Shown here in pieces: positions 1 to 11,005 of a stretch of 64,000 bases of DNA. The stretch spans positions 62,001-126,000 of the forward strand of contig NZ_JAFCLN010000002.1 of NCBI RefSeq assembly GCF_018129385.1, read 5' to 3'. Made by a program: the position numbers and the translations under genes. Each line of letters opens with the position of its first letter. The stretch's first letter is position 1. The notes beneath the pieces were generated by a model that made no database searches, was not told where the DNA came from, and was given only the letters and a program-made list of their open reading frames with translations. This stretch comes from Bradyrhizobium lablabi. GTDB taxonomy: Bacteria > Pseudomonadota > Alphaproteobacteria > Rhizobiales > Xanthobacteraceae.

Positions 1-293
1 CAGCTCAGCAACCTGAATTTCGCATCCATCGCCGCCATCAGGTCGAACGGTGCGACCGGCCGGCCGACCAGCTCGCGGCCGATTTCCTCGATCAGATGCG
101 TCAGCGCCTTCAGCGTGAGTTTTGTGTAGGCGAACAGATAGGAATGCCCTGTGATGCCGGAATCGGTTTCAACATCGATCAGCACCAGCGGCGCTGCGTC
201 GATGGTGGCAAAGGCGGTTTTCACCGGCCGCGCGATCGGCGCGACGATGGCACGCGTCTTCACGCCGCGGATGGCGGGAACAGGTTTGCTCAT
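1..293 (-). CDS. Mandelate racemase/muconate lactonizing enzyme family protein, N-terminal part (runs off the window)
   Basis: The minus strand read from the ATG at 293 gives about 97 residues beginning MSKPVPAIRGVKTRAIVAP, with the stretch APLVLIDVETDSGITGHSYL. This is the capping-domain pattern of enolase-superfamily sugar-acid dehydratases and racemases, which abstract an alpha-proton of a carboxylate using Mg2+. The catalytic barrel lies outside the window, so the substrate cannot be inferred. The start is 10 bp after the stop of the multicopper-oxidase-like gene, so the two are probably cotranscribed. Family call from N-terminal pattern only. Confidence 0.72.
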   Translation of the reverse strand, partial: MSKPVPAIRGVKTRAIVAPIARPVKTAFATIDAAPLVLIDVETDSGITGHSYLFAYTKLTLKALTHLIEEIGRELVGRPVAPFDLMAAMDAKFRLLS

Positions 294-303
294 GCTGACA
301 CCC

Positions 304-1620
304 TCACTCGACGGCGTACCATCGCACGAGCCGCGGCGCCGCCCAATCCGCCGCAACGGACTCCAGCAACCAGCGCCCCGCATATTCCGCCGCGAAGGCG
401 ATGCGCTGGGTCTGCCCGGGCTCGATCGCGAGCGTGTCCAGCCAGAACGGCTTCCAGCCATCATCCAGCCGGTCGAGCAGCCGGAAATGATGGCCGTGGA
501 GATGGAACACGGTGGGAATAGGATTGCGGTTGGTCAGCGCCAGCACGACGATGCGTCCGGCCTTGGCGCGGAAGACGGGCGGGGCTGTTGGCGCGAAGCT
601 GGAGGGCGCGACCCATTCCGCCGAAGGCCCGCCGAGCGGCAGATCGACGCGAAGTGCGTTCTTGAGATCCAGCTGCGCGGGCAGTCCATTGGATGGTAGC
701 GGCGGAGGAGGGGGAAGTGGTGCAGCACGCGCGGGCGGATCGCGAGAGACAATTACAAAGCCGATCGTTCGCGCTTCCCTGCCTTCGTGTAACAGGATCT
801 TGAGGTTGCTGCCCGGAGGGGCTGTAACGTCGACAAAGGCGTCTACGCGGCTGCCCGGCGCCAGCAGGAGCGTCCCGTTGCGCGCCAGGAACGGTTCGGC
901 AGGTTGGCTGTCGATCGCCATGACCGTGACCGCGACGGATTCCAATTTCAAGGCAATGACGGTACGCGGACTGCCATTGATGAAGCGAAGTCTGAGGCGC
1001 TCATTGGATCGAGCTGAGACATCCAGCGAGGGTTTGCCGTTAAGCGTATAGGAAACCATCGTTTCCTTGGGATCGACGCCCGGCGCGATGGCCGTTCCAT
1101 CAGGTCGAACCCGCCATTCCTCGATGAGCAGCGCTTCGTCGCGCTCGACGGCAACGGCCTCGCCCTCCTGCACGACGACGGCATGCGGTCGCGACGGCCG
1201 ATCTCCGGCCAAAAGGCTCATGTCGCACAGAAGGGTTCCGGCACGCCGTAGCGGAATCGCAACGCTTTCCTGTGCCCCGGGCGCAAGCGGGCGGCGCGCC
1301 GTCAGGGGTTCGACCGCGGGGACGCCATCGAGCCCCCGCCAGTTCAGGACGACGGCCGCCGGCAAGTCGTTGCCTAGATCAAATGTCGCGGTCTCGCCCC
1401 GGCGGAAGCGCAGCTCGGGCGCCCCGAGCGACCACACGGCCGCCTCCGGGCTGCCATTGCGCAAGGCGATTCCGCTCGCCTGTGCCCGCATGGCGATCCG
1501 TGACTGCGCTGCAACCTGGGAGGCCGCCAAACCGGCCAGGGTTGAGGTCCCCAATCCGATCAGGAACTCGCGCCGGTTCAGTGGAAAATTCGCTCTTGTC
1601 ATGAGGCCGATCCGGACCAT
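304..1620 (-). CDS. Multicopper-oxidase-fold exported protein with degenerate copper sites
   Basis: 438 aa. The N-terminus has a Tat-like signal, NRREFLIGLG, followed by a hydrophobic stretch and AAQ, so export is expected. The body follows the cupredoxin layout of multicopper oxidases. HLHGHHF (residues 373-379) matches the third copper motif. The first motif (usually HWHG) reads LNWRGLDG, the second (usually WYHPH) reads TLLCDMSLL, and the C-terminal HCHxxxH segment reads RWLLESVAADWAAP. The trinuclear centre and type-1 copper therefore look lost and laccase-like activity is unlikely. A proline-rich linker lies near the middle. A second ATG at 1602 is a possible start; neither has a clear ribosome site. 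The downstream gene is an enolase-superfamily enzyme. Confidence 0.78.
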   Translation of the reverse strand: MVRIGLMTRANFPLNRREFLIGLGTSTLAGLAASQVAAQSRIAMRAQASGIALRNGSPEAAVWSLGAPELRFRRGETATFDLGNDLPAAVVLNWRGLDGVPAVEPLTARRPLAPGAQESVAIPLRRAGTLLCDMSLLAGDRPSRPHAVVVQEGEAVAVERDEALLIEEWRVRPDGTAIAPGVDPKETMVSYTLNGKPSLDVSARSNERLRLRFINGSPRTVIALKLESVAVTVMAIDSQPAEPFLARNGTLLLAPGSRVDAFVDVTAPPGSNLKILLHEGREARTIGFVIVSRDPPARAAPLPPPPPLPSNGLPAQLDLKNALRVDLPLGGPSAEWVAPSSFAPTAPPVFRAKAGRIVVLALTNRNPIPTVFHLHGHHFRLLDRLDDGWKPFWLDTLAIEPGQTQRIAFAAEYAGRWLLESVAADWAAPRLVRWYAVE

Positions 1621-1681
1621 TTTTGAGGTGAGATGTCCAGTTGCGACGGTTTGGCCTCAACGGCCCAAACCGGCCATTTTT

Positions 1682-1712
1682 TTGCTGCGAACCGGCCGGC
1701 ACATGTTATAAG
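1682..1712 (+). promoter_or_regulatory. Probable promoter of tRNA-Leu
   Basis: The -10 element TATAAG (1707-1712) is followed by a GC-only discriminator, CCGCGCC. A possible -35, TTGCTG (1682-1687), has a long 19-base spacer. The tRNA starts about 40 bases downstream. The 13 bases TATAAGCCGCGCC recur exactly at the rpsB promoter. Confidence 0.45.
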
Positions 1713-1753
1713 CCGCGCCGCCCGCGGCATCGCGGCCGGACATGATGCTCTAC

Positions 1754-1838
1754 GCGGGCGTGGCGGAACTGGTAGACGCGCTGGATTTAGGTTCCAGTGA
1801 CGAAAGTTGTGGGGGTTCGAGTCCCTCCGCCCGCACCA
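1754..1838 (+). tRNA. tRNA-Leu (anticodon TAG)
   Basis: The acceptor stem GCGGGCG pairs with CGCCCGC and is followed by A and an encoded CCA. The anticodon stem CTGGA/TCCAG encloses the loop TTTAGGT, giving anticodon TAG, which reads CUN leucine codons. A long variable arm (class II tRNA) and the T loop GGTTCGAGTCC are present. Length is 85 bases with CCA. Confidence 0.96.
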
Positions 1839-1998
1839 AGCGCTGGAAGCGTTTGCCTGACGAATTCTGGAGAACTTTTCCTCAGGCCGAGGACGGTTCG
1901 CCGATCCACTGGCGCAGGTCCTTTGAGGGCCAGCGCCGAATATTTTGACAAGGTCTTCGGCCTTCCGGCCGGGACGAACGCGGAAGAAGATTGACGCC

Positions 1999-3360
1999 AT
2001 GCAGGTCACCGAAACCCTCAACGAGGGACTGAAGCACGAATTCAAGATCAGCGTTCCCGCGACCGATCTCGATGCCAAGGCGGACGCCAAGCTGGTCGAC
2101 CTCAAGGACAAGGTCCGCCTCAACGGTTTCCGTCCCGGCAAGGTGCCGGTCAGCCATCTCAAGAAGGTCTATGGCCGCTCGGTGATGGCGGAGACCATTG
2201 ACCAGACTATCCGCGACACCAACACGCAGATCTTCACGGAGCGCGGCTTTCGCCTCGCGACCGAACCCAAGATCACGATGCCGACCGAGGAGAAGGAAGT
2301 CGAAGAGCTTCTCGCCGGGAAGACCGACCTGACCTACACGGTGGCGATCGAGGTCGTGCCGGCGATCCAGCTCGCCGACTTCAAGAGCTTTACGGTCGAA
2401 AAGCCCGTCGTCGACGTGACCGACGCCGATGTCGATGAAGCCATCAAGCGCATCGCCGACCAGAACCGTCCCTATTCGGCCAAGGCCGAGGGCGCGAAGT
2501 CCGAGAACGGCGACCGCCTCACCATCAGCTTCAAGGGCTCCATCGACGGCGTGCCGTTCGACGGCGGCACCGGCGAGGGCATTCAGCTCGTGATCGGCTC
2601 CGGCCAGTTCATCCCGGGCTTTGAGGAGCAATTGATCGGCATGGGCACCGGCGAGACCCGCACGCTGAAGGTGACCTTCCCGAAGAACTACGCCAGCGAA
2701 AAGCTCGCCGGCCAGGCGGCCGAATTCGAGACCACCGTGACCGCAATCGAAGCGCCCGGTGAAACGAAGATCGATGACGACTTCGCCAAGACGCTCGGCC
2801 TCGAATCGCTCGACAAGCTGAAGGAAGCCGCGCGCGAGCGCCTCAATGCCGAATTCGCCGGCGCGATCCGCCAGCGTCTCAAGCGCACGCTGCTCGACCG
2901 GCTCGATGAGGCCCACAAGTTCGAGGCTCCGCCGTCGTTGATCGCCGAAGAGTTCAACCTGATGTGGAACTCGATCAAGGCCGAGATGGAATCGAGCGGC
3001 AAGACCTTTGCCGACGAGAACACCACCGAAGAGGCGGCCAAGGACGAATACCAGAAGATCGCAGATCGCCGCGTCCGCCTTGGGCTCGTGCTGTCCGAGA
3101 TCGGGGAGAAGAACAAGATCACCGTCACCGACGACGAGGTCAGCCGCGCCGTGATCGAGCGGGCGCGCTCGATGCCCGGCCGCGAGAAGGAAGTCTGGGA
3201 TTTTTATCGCAACAATGCCGGCGCGCTCGCCCAGCTTCGTGCGCCGATCTATGAAGACAAGGTGGTCGATTTCATCCTCGAACTCGCCAACGTCACCGAA
3301 AAGAAGCTGACGCGGGAAGAGCTGTTCAAGGATGAAGAAAACGAGAAAACTGCCGCCTGA
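1999..3360 (+). CDS. tig: Trigger factor, ribosome-associated chaperone and peptidyl-prolyl isomerase
   Basis: 453 aa. Trigger factor binds ribosomal protein L23 at the exit tunnel and shields nascent chains. The ribosome-binding signature GFRPGK is at residues 43-48. A FKBP-type isomerase domain follows at about 160-245 ([30 protein letters not shown]), then the helical C-terminal chaperone domain. The ATG at 1999 ([10 protein letters not shown]) is chosen over an upstream frame extension at 1945 because homologues begin MQVxET. Length is normal. It heads the tig-clpP-clpX-lon quality-control cluster. Confidence 0.97.
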   Translation: MQVTETLNEGLKHEFKISVPATDLDAKADAKLVDLKDKVRLNGFRPGKVPVSHLKKVYGRSVMAETIDQTIRDTNTQIFTERGFRLATEPKITMPTEEKEVEELLAGKTDLTYTVAIEVVPAIQLADFKSFTVEKPVVDVTDADVDEAIKRIADQNRPYSAKAEGAKSENGDRLTISFKGSIDGVPFDGGTGEGIQLVIGSGQFIPGFEEQLIGMGTGETRTLKVTFPKNYASEKLAGQAAEFETTVTAIEAPGETKIDDDFAKTLGLESLDKLKEAARERLNAEFAGAIRQRLKRTLLDRLDEAHKFEAPPSLIAEEFNLMWNSIKAEMESSGKTFADENTTEEAAKDEYQKIADRRVRLGLVLSEIGEKNKITVTDDEVSRAVIERARSMPGREKEVWDFYRNNAGALAQLRAPIYEDKVVDFILELANVTEKKLTREELFKDEENEKTAA

Positions 3361-3476
3361 TAGAGCGACGCCGCGTTAATGATGAACGGCGAAACCGGCC
3401 CGGCGGCGGCATCCGTCGCTAGGACGGGCTGCGCGAATCAGCTTGAACTCGGGCCGTTCCCGTCAGATTGGCTGAC

Positions 3477-3502
3477 CTTGCCGTGGCAGATTTCGGCCAT
3501 AT
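3477..3502 (+). promoter_or_regulatory. Possible heat-shock (RpoH-type) promoter of clpP
   Basis: CTTGCC (3477-3482), 14 bases, then CCATAT (3497-3502) resembles the sigma-32 pattern CTTGAA-N13-17-CCCATNT, about 45 bases before the clpP start. A weaker CTTGAA lies at 3442-3447. Sequence match only. Confidence 0.45.
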
Positions 3503-3549
3503 CTGGTGGGCACTGTCTTGGAAGTCCTGCATCACTTTTGGGGTGACAC

Positions 3550-4185
3550 ATGCGCGATCCCGTTGAAACCTACATGAACCTCGTGCCGATGGTCGTCGAA
3601 CAGACCAACCGCGGTGAACGCGCCTACGACATCTTCTCGCGCCTTCTGAAAGAGCGCATCATCTTCCTCACCGGCCCGGTCGAGGATGGCATGTCGACGC
3701 TTGTCGTCGCGCAGTTGCTGTTCCTGGAAGCGGAGAACCCGAAGAAGGAAATCTCGATGTACATCAACTCGCCGGGCGGGGTGGTGACGTCGGGCCTTGC
3801 GATCTACGACACCATGCAGTTCATCCGTCCTCCCGTGCAGACGCTGTGCACGGGGCAGGCCGCCTCGATGGGCTCGCTGCTGCTTGCTGCCGGTGAGAAG
3901 GATATGCGCTTCTCGCTGCCGAACTCGCGCATCATGGTGCATCAGCCCTCGGGCGGCTTCCAGGGCCAGGCGACCGACATCATGCTGCACGCCCAGGAGA
4001 TTCTGAATCTCAAGAAGCGGCTGAACGAGATTTACGTGAAGCACACCGGGCAGAACTACAAGGCGATCGAGGACGCGCTCGAGCGCGACAAGTTCCTCAC
4101 CGCCGAGGATGCCAAGGCGTTCGGTCTGGTCGACAAGGTGATCGACAAGCGTCCTGACGATCCGTCCGCGGTAAAGGCAGCCTGA
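3550..4185 (+). CDS. clpP: ATP-dependent Clp protease proteolytic subunit
   Basis: 211 aa serine peptidase that forms the barrel-shaped ClpP tetradecamer and degrades substrates unfolded by ClpX or ClpA. The catalytic triad is visible: Ser106 in GQAASMGS, His131 in MVHQPSGG and Asp180 in ERDKFL. The INSPGG motif that shapes the oxyanion hole is at about 72-77. The ATG follows GGGGTGACAC, a moderate ribosome site. It lies between tig and clpX, the usual rhizobial order, and a possible RpoH promoter lies just upstream. Confidence 0.98.
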   Translation: MRDPVETYMNLVPMVVEQTNRGERAYDIFSRLLKERIIFLTGPVEDGMSTLVVAQLLFLEAENPKKEISMYINSPGGVVTSGLAIYDTMQFIRPPVQTLCTGQAASMGSLLLAAGEKDMRFSLPNSRIMVHQPSGGFQGQATDIMLHAQEILNLKKRLNEIYVKHTGQNYKAIEDALERDKFLTAEDAKAFGLVDKVIDKRPDDPSAVKAA

Positions 4186-4612
4186 CCTCGCAACGCTTGA
4201 GGCGATCCGGCGTTGTCCGGCGGACAGCGCCGGTATTGGTGGCCGACCGTGTCTCGCCTGTGCCCCCGCACAGGCGAAAAGTTCCGCTTTCGTGCTCCTT
4301 CGGCCGGCGTGGCAATCTCGCAACGCTCGCACGATTTCGCTCGAAAGAGCCCGTACGATTGCGGAAAATCACGGTATTGTCACGGTGTTCGGCCTGCGCC
4401 CGGTTAGCGAATTCTTGATAGTCGGGTGTCAGCATGGTTGGCTGTGTCGGATCAGATATGATCGCGGGGGATTCGAGTACGTCGCGATTCGCGCGGCGAT
4501 GTAAGGTTAAGGTCTTTTTTGGTACGGAATTTGCTCTATCTAACCCTATGGTCCGGACTGTTCCGGAATGGGCCGGTCGAGCAAAGGGTTCGAACGGCGG
4601 ACGGAGACGAGA
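4186..4612 (+). other. clpP-clpX intergenic region with two inverted repeats
   Basis: This 427-base gap holds no convincing gene; the short reading frames in it overlap each other and lack ribosome sites. Two hairpins follow clpP. An 11-bp imperfect palindrome lies at 4209-4231, with arms built round TGTCCG and CGGACA. A perfect 9-bp stem lies at 4255-4276 (CGCCTGTGC and GCACAGGCG, loop CCCC). Neither has a U-tract, so they may stabilise or trim the clpP mRNA end rather than terminate. The clpX promoter must lie in the rest, but no clean -35/-10 pair was found. Confidence 0.5.
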
Positions 4613-5887
4613 ATGAGTAAGGTCGGCACGAGCGACTCCAAGAACACCCTGTATTGCTCGTTCTGCGGCAAGAGCCAGCACGAAGTCCGCAAACTGATTG
4701 CAGGACCGACCGTCTTCATCTGCGACGAATGCGTCGAGCTCTGCATGGACATCATCCGCGAGGAGAACAAGTCCTCGCTGGTGAAGTCGCGCGACGGCAT
4801 CCCGACCCCGAAGGAAATCTGCAAGGTGCTGGACGATTACGTGATCGGCCAGAGCCACGCCAAGAAGGTGCTCTCGGTCGCCGTTCACAATCACTACAAG
4901 CGGCTCAATCACCAGACCAAGCACAATGACGTCGAACTGGCGAAGTCGAACATCCTGCTGATCGGTCCGACCGGCTCGGGCAAGACGCTGCTGGCGCAAA
5001 CGCTGGCGCGCATTCTCGACGTGCCGTTCACGATGGCGGATGCGACGACGCTGACCGAAGCCGGCTATGTCGGTGAGGACGTCGAGAACATCATCCTGAA
5101 GCTGCTGCAAGCCGCCGACTACAATGTCGAGCGCGCGCAGCGCGGCATCGTCTATATCGACGAAATCGACAAGATCAGCCGCAAGTCCGACAACCCGTCG
5201 ATCACCCGCGACGTGTCGGGCGAGGGCGTGCAGCAGGCGCTGCTCAAGATCATGGAAGGCACGGTCGCTTCGGTCCCGCCGCAGGGCGGCCGCAAGCACC
5301 CGCAGCAGGAATTCTTGCAGGTCGATACCACCAACATCCTGTTCATCTGCGGTGGCGCCTTCTCGGGCCTCGAGAAGATCATCTCCGCGCGCGGGCGTTC
5401 GACCTCGATCGGCTTCGCGGCCCAGGTGCTGGCGCCGGAGGATCGCCGCACCGGCGAAATCTTCCGTCACGTCGAGCCCGAGGACCTGCTCAAGTACGGC
5501 CTCATTCCGGAATTCGTCGGCCGCCTGCCGGTCGTTGCGACGCTGGAAGATCTCGACGAGGCTTCGCTGAAGAAGATCCTGACCGACCCGAAGAACGCGC
5601 TGGTGAAGCAGTACCAGCGCCTGTTCGAGATGGAGAATATCGAGCTGACCTTCGCCGACGAGGCGCTTGGCGCGGTCGCCCGCAAGGCGATTGAGCGCAA
5701 GACCGGCGCACGCGGCCTGCGCTCGATCCTCGAGAGCATCCTGCTTGAGACCATGTTCGATCTTCCGGGCCTGGAAGGCGTCGAAGAGGTCGTGATCTCC
5801 CGCGAAGTGGTCGAAGGAACCGCGCGTCCGCTCTACATCTATGCGGACCGTTCCGACCGCGCGGTCGAAACTTCGGCCAGCGCCTGA
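4613..5887 (+). CDS. clpX: ATP-dependent Clp protease ATP-binding subunit ClpX
   Basis: 424 aa AAA+ unfoldase that recognises tagged proteins and feeds them to ClpP. The N-terminal zinc-binding domain has Cys15, Cys18, Cys37 and Cys40 (CSFC and CDEC). Walker A GPTGSGKT is at 118-125, the pore loop GYVGEDVE at about 151-158, and Walker B IVYIDEID at 179-186. Sensor and arginine-finger regions follow, and [10 protein letters not shown] lies near the end. The ATG at 4613 ([10 protein letters not shown]) has an upstream GGAGA; an in-frame ATG 45 bases earlier would only add unconserved residues. The stop codon sits in the loop of a 9-bp hairpin. Confidence 0.98.
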   Translation: MSKVGTSDSKNTLYCSFCGKSQHEVRKLIAGPTVFICDECVELCMDIIREENKSSLVKSRDGIPTPKEICKVLDDYVIGQSHAKKVLSVAVHNHYKRLNHQTKHNDVELAKSNILLIGPTGSGKTLLAQTLARILDVPFTMADATTLTEAGYVGEDVENIILKLLQAADYNVERAQRGIVYIDEIDKISRKSDNPSITRDVSGEGVQQALLKIMEGTVASVPPQGGRKHPQQEFLQVDTTNILFICGGAFSGLEKIISARGRSTSIGFAAQVLAPEDRRTGEIFRHVEPEDLLKYGLIPEFVGRLPVVATLEDLDEASLKKILTDPKNALVKQYQRLFEMENIELTFADEALGAVARKAIERKTGARGLRSILESILLETMFDLPGLEGVEEVVISREVVEGTARPLYIYADRSDRAVETSASA

Positions 5888-5898
5888 CGGGCGCTGGC
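5876..5898 (+). other. Perfect 9-bp hairpin spanning the clpX stop codon
   Basis: GCCAGCGCC (5876-5884) pairs with GGCGCTGGC (5890-5898) across loop TGACG, which contains the TGA stop of clpX. No U-run follows, so it is not a standard intrinsic terminator. It may protect the 3' end or assist Rho-dependent termination. Confidence 0.55.
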
Positions 5899-6009
5899 GG
5901 CAGCCTGTTGAATACTCCTAAAGTGGGGCGCGCGGACAACGATACCGCGGCCCGAGTTGCGTAGGCATTACTACGCGTTAGCTCGTATTTTCGAGCATTT
6001 TTCAGTGAC

Positions 6010-6038
6010 TTGACACCCCCGTACCCGATAGCCACCTA
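6010..6038 (+). promoter_or_regulatory. Candidate lon promoter
   Basis: TTGACA (6010-6015), a 17-base spacer and CACCTA (6033-6038) form the only good -35 in the 310-base clpX-lon gap. The -35 is also CTTGAC, compatible with RpoH. The predicted start near 6045 would leave a leader of about 150 bases before lon. Confidence 0.45.
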
Positions 6039-6048
6039 ATGCTATCGG
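6025..6048 (+). promoter_or_regulatory. Inverted repeat overlapping the lon -10 region (operator-like)
   Basis: CCGATAGC (6025-6032) and GCTATCGG (6041-6048) are perfect 8-bp inverted arms with an 8-base spacer. The spacer contains the candidate -10. This geometry fits a dimeric repressor site. It does not match the CIRCE element. The regulator is unknown. Confidence 0.5.
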
Positions 6049-6053
6049 AAGCT

Positions 6054-6071
6054 GAATCTGACGCCAGATTC
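6054..6071 (+). other. Second inverted repeat in the lon leader (hairpin)
   Basis: GAATCTG (6054-6060) and CAGATTC (6065-6071) form a perfect 7-bp stem with the 4-base loop ACGC. It starts 5 bases after the operator-like repeat and would lie at the very 5' end of the lon mRNA. Confidence 0.5.
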
Positions 6072-6197
6072 GGTTACCATCGATCCGGAGAAGCAGGCTC
6101 TGACAGGGCCGAACGGCCCCGGAAGCTCTCGGCACCTTGTGGCGGTTGCGCAATCGGGCGGGCTGCGTGCAAGGGGGCACAACATAAGGAACAGGCC

Positions 6198-8624
<2,427 letters not shown>

Positions 8625-8647
8625 GCCATCGCCTGCACGAAATGATA

Positions 8648-8678
8648 AAACGGCGCCTTCGGGCGCCGTTTCTTTTTG
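8648..8678 (+). terminator. Intrinsic terminator of lon
   Basis: AAACGGCGCC and GGCGCCGTTT form a 10-bp stem with loop TTCG, followed by CTTTTT. It lies 24 bases after the lon stop. Confidence 0.9.
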
Positions 8679-8691
8679 TGGAGGATGCGCG

Positions 8692-9117
8692 ATGCAGATC
8701 GACGGGCAATGCCATTGCGGCCGCGTGACCTATCAAGCCGAGATCGATCCGGCGCGGGTCTCGATCTGCCACTGCACGGATTGCCAGACTCTGACCGGAT
8801 CGCCGTACCGCGTGACCGTGATCTGCGCCGGCGAGCAGATCCGCATGACGGGCGGGGCGCCGAAAGTCTATGGAAAGCGCGGCGACAACGGCCGCGTGCG
8901 CTTCCAGCATTTTTGCGGCGAATGCGGCTCACCGCTGTTCTCCAGCGGAGAAGATGGCGGCCCCGACGATTGGGGCATCCGCTGGGGCAGCATCCGCCAG
9001 CGTGATCAGCTAAGGCCGATGCGCCAAATCTGGTGCAAATCCGCAGCGCCGTGGATCAACGGTATCGAGGCGCTACCGGCCCGGCCCGGCGACCAGCCAG
9101 ATGTGGGGGCGGCCTGA
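8692..9117 (+). CDS. GFA/CENP-V family zinc-binding protein
   Basis: 141 aa. The cysteine pattern of the glutathione-dependent formaldehyde-activating (GFA) fold is clear: QCHCGRVTY near the start, CHCTDCQTLTGSPY at about 26-39, and FCGECGSPLF at about 73-82. These residues bind structural and catalytic zinc in the family. Members are often annotated as S-(hydroxymethyl)glutathione synthase, but most have no proven substrate and the genes around it give no clue. GGAGG lies upstream of the ATG. It follows the lon terminator and appears monocistronic. Confidence 0.88.
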   Translation: MQIDGQCHCGRVTYQAEIDPARVSICHCTDCQTLTGSPYRVTVICAGEQIRMTGGAPKVYGKRGDNGRVRFQHFCGECGSPLFSSGEDGGPDDWGIRWGSIRQRDQLRPMRQIWCKSAAPWINGIEALPARPGDQPDVGAA

Positions 9118-9133
9118 GTGCAAAGGGGCTAAC

Positions 9134-9172
9134 TCTACTGTGCATGGGGTTGTTTTCGATATTTTGATCCGG
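9134..9172. repeat. Dispersed repeat, copy 1 (core GCATGGGGTTGTTTTCGA)
   Basis: CTACTGTGCATGGGG followed by TTGTTTTCGATATTTTGA matches a second copy at 37541-37581 with only a few changes. Both lie just after a gene, outside coding sequence. The function is unknown. Confidence 0.65.
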
Positions 9173-9270
9173 CTGTCGCGACAGGGGCCGGTGCGGCGCC
9201 GGGGCCGCGTTCATTTCCCGATCGATCCGGCCTTGCACCGGCGGGGCGGGCGAGGCTAAACACGGGCAAC

Positions 9271-9347
9271 GGGCGGCTAGCTCAGCTGGTTAGAGCATCT
9301 CGTTTACACCGAGAGGGTCTGCGGTTCGAATCCGTAGCCGCCCACCA
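9271..9347 (+). tRNA. tRNA-Val (anticodon TAC)
   Basis: The acceptor stem GGGCGGC pairs with GCCGCCC, followed by A and encoded CCA. The D arm is AGCTCAGCTGGTTAGAGC. The anticodon stem TCTCG/CGAGA holds loop TTTACAC, giving anticodon TAC. The T arm contains GGTTCGAATCC. Length is 77 bases with CCA. A weak -35/-10 pair (TTGCAC at 9233, CTAAAC at 9256) lies upstream. Confidence 0.96.
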
Positions 9348-9482
9348 GCCTTCGCGCTGCGCGCTGGGCAAGCCAGTGCGCCCGGAAACGCAAAGGCTGG
9401 ACCAATCCCGGCAATTCGCCAAGGACCGCGCTCCGCGTTAAGCACCTGACCTGTCGCGAGAGCGCGGACGAGGATCCTGAGT

Positions 9483-9839
9483 TCAGGCTGTCTTGGTGAT
9501 CATCGTCAGAACACCGTCAGCGATGCTGATCGCAACGACCTGTGACGAATTCAAGCCCTTGGCCTTGAGCGCGGATGTTGCTTCCGGCATGTCGTCAATG
9601 GACTTCCGAAGCGACTGAATTTCGGTATCGCTCGTCTGCGCGATGATTTCATCAACCTTCGAGCGCACGGCCGGCTGCAATTCCTTGACGTCGACGACCT
9701 GAATGCTCGTTACGACTGTGCCGGATTGAGTAGACGGTGTTTCTGCTCCCGACTGCGACGGCGCTCTCTGGGCAAAGGCCGGGGTTCCGAGAAAGAGGGT
9801 TGCGATGACGACGAATGCTGTAGAGATGCGCATGGTCAT
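9483..9839 (-). CDS. Small secreted protein of unknown function
   Basis: 118 aa from the ATG at 9839, which follows GGAAAAGG. An alternative ATG six bases later gives nearly the same protein. The N-terminus (MRISTAFVVIATLFLGTPAFAQ) is a Sec signal peptide with likely cleavage after AFA. The mature protein of about 95 residues has no cysteines and is predicted helical in its second half (VRSKVDEIIAQTSDTEIQSL). I recognise no domain. It is divergent from the methyltransferase gene on the other strand. Confidence 0.68.
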   Translation of the reverse strand: MTMRISTAFVVIATLFLGTPAFAQRAPSQSGAETPSTQSGTVVTSIQVVDVKELQPAVRSKVDEIIAQTSDTEIQSLRKSIDDMPEATSALKAKGLNSSQVVAISIADGVLTMITKTA

Positions 9840-10102
9840 GCCTTTTCCAGTTTCGATGGCGACACAAATCCTGTCCGCGAACTTCGTTCCTATCCGCGAA
9901 ATCTGGTCGGCGCCTGACTCTCTTGTGGCCCTTCGGTGAATCCAATGCGGCTGCAACGCGCGCTCGGAACTGGCTGTAGATCGCGAACGCTTGATAATTG
10001 GCCGCAACCTTCGCGCCAGACGGGACCTGCGTTTCGCGCCATGTTCCACGCATGATTGGCATGGCTGCGAGCACGGTGATATACAGGCGCGGGAGCAGCT
10101 AC

Positions 10103-11002
10103 ATGAGTTCTGTTGATACCGCGGGCCGTCCCCCCGTGTTGATGGACACGTCCGCCGGCCATCCACAAAACGCCGATCAGATCGCCTATTGGAACGGGCC
10201 GAGCGGCCAGCGCTGGGCCGACCGGCAGCAGACGCAGGACATCCTGCTGCGGCCGATCGCGGACATTCTGATCGATCGCGCCAGGCCCAGAGCCGGTGAG
10301 CGGATCATTGATGTCGGTTGCGGCAGCGGCGCCACGGCGATCGCGTTTGCGCAAAAAGTCGGGCCATCGGGCTATGTGCTTGGCATCGATGTGTCCGGCC
10401 CGATGCTGGCGCGGGCGCAGGCCAGTGCACCGAAGGAGTTGCCTGTCGATTTCATGGTGGCTGATGCGACCGTCCATCGGTTCGATCCCGCCAGCTTCGA
10501 CCTGTTGGCTTCCAGGTTCGGCGTGATGTTCTTTGCCGATCCCGCATTGTCGTTCGCCAACATGCGCAAGGCGTTGCGGCCCTCGGGACGGCTTGCGTTC
10601 GCGTGCTGGCGCGAGCCGCGCGAGAATCCGTTCTTCATGGCGCCGCTACAGGCCGCCTACAAGCACGTGCCGAAATTGCCGCAAGTCGGCCCGGACGATC
10701 CCGGGCCGTTCGCATTTGCCTCTGAAGAGCGCGTCCGGGGGATTCTGACGAAGGCCGGTTTCACGGCGATCAATCTGGAAGCCTGTCCGCTCCTTCTCGA
10801 CGCTGGGATCGGAGGCGGTCTCGATGCCGCCGTGCAAGGCTCGCTCGATGTCGGCCCGGTAAGCCGCGCGCTGGAAGACCAGCCGGCCGAAGCGCGCGCT
10901 GCCGCCGCGCAATCGATCCGTGAGGCGCTCGAGCCGTTCGCCAAGGGCGATTCGGTCCTGCTTCCGGCCTCGATCTGGATCGTGACGGCGCGCGCGTCGT
11001 AA
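10103..11002 (+). CDS. Class I SAM-dependent methyltransferase
   Basis: 299 aa. The Rossmann-type SAM-binding motif IIDVGCGSGATAIAFAQ appears early, followed by the acidic GIDVSGPML and the motif-III-like FDLLASRFGVMFFADP, as in UbiE/COQ5-like Methyltransf_11/25 proteins. LRPSGRLAFACWRE is a typical post-motif. The substrate cannot be told. The ATG at 10103 follows GGGAGC; the frame extends further upstream but that part overlaps the divergent promoter region. It ends three bases before the 3' end of pepT, with which it converges. Confidence 0.87.
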   Translation: MSSVDTAGRPPVLMDTSAGHPQNADQIAYWNGPSGQRWADRQQTQDILLRPIADILIDRARPRAGERIIDVGCGSGATAIAFAQKVGPSGYVLGIDVSGPMLARAQASAPKELPVDFMVADATVHRFDPASFDLLASRFGVMFFADPALSFANMRKALRPSGRLAFACWREPRENPFFMAPLQAAYKHVPKLPQVGPDDPGPFAFASEERVRGILTKAGFTAINLEACPLLLDAGIGGGLDAAVQGSLDVGPVSRALEDQPAEARAAAAQSIREALEPFAKGDSVLLPASIWIVTARAS

Positions 11003-11005
11003 GGC

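Noticed and set aside
1742..1994. Short frames over tRNA-Leu and before tig
   Set aside because: They run through the tRNA and the tig leader; the tRNA fold is complete and the tig start is clear.
4197..4616. Several short plus-strand frames in the clpP-clpX gap
   Set aside because: They overlap each other in different frames, lack ribosome sites, and look non-coding.
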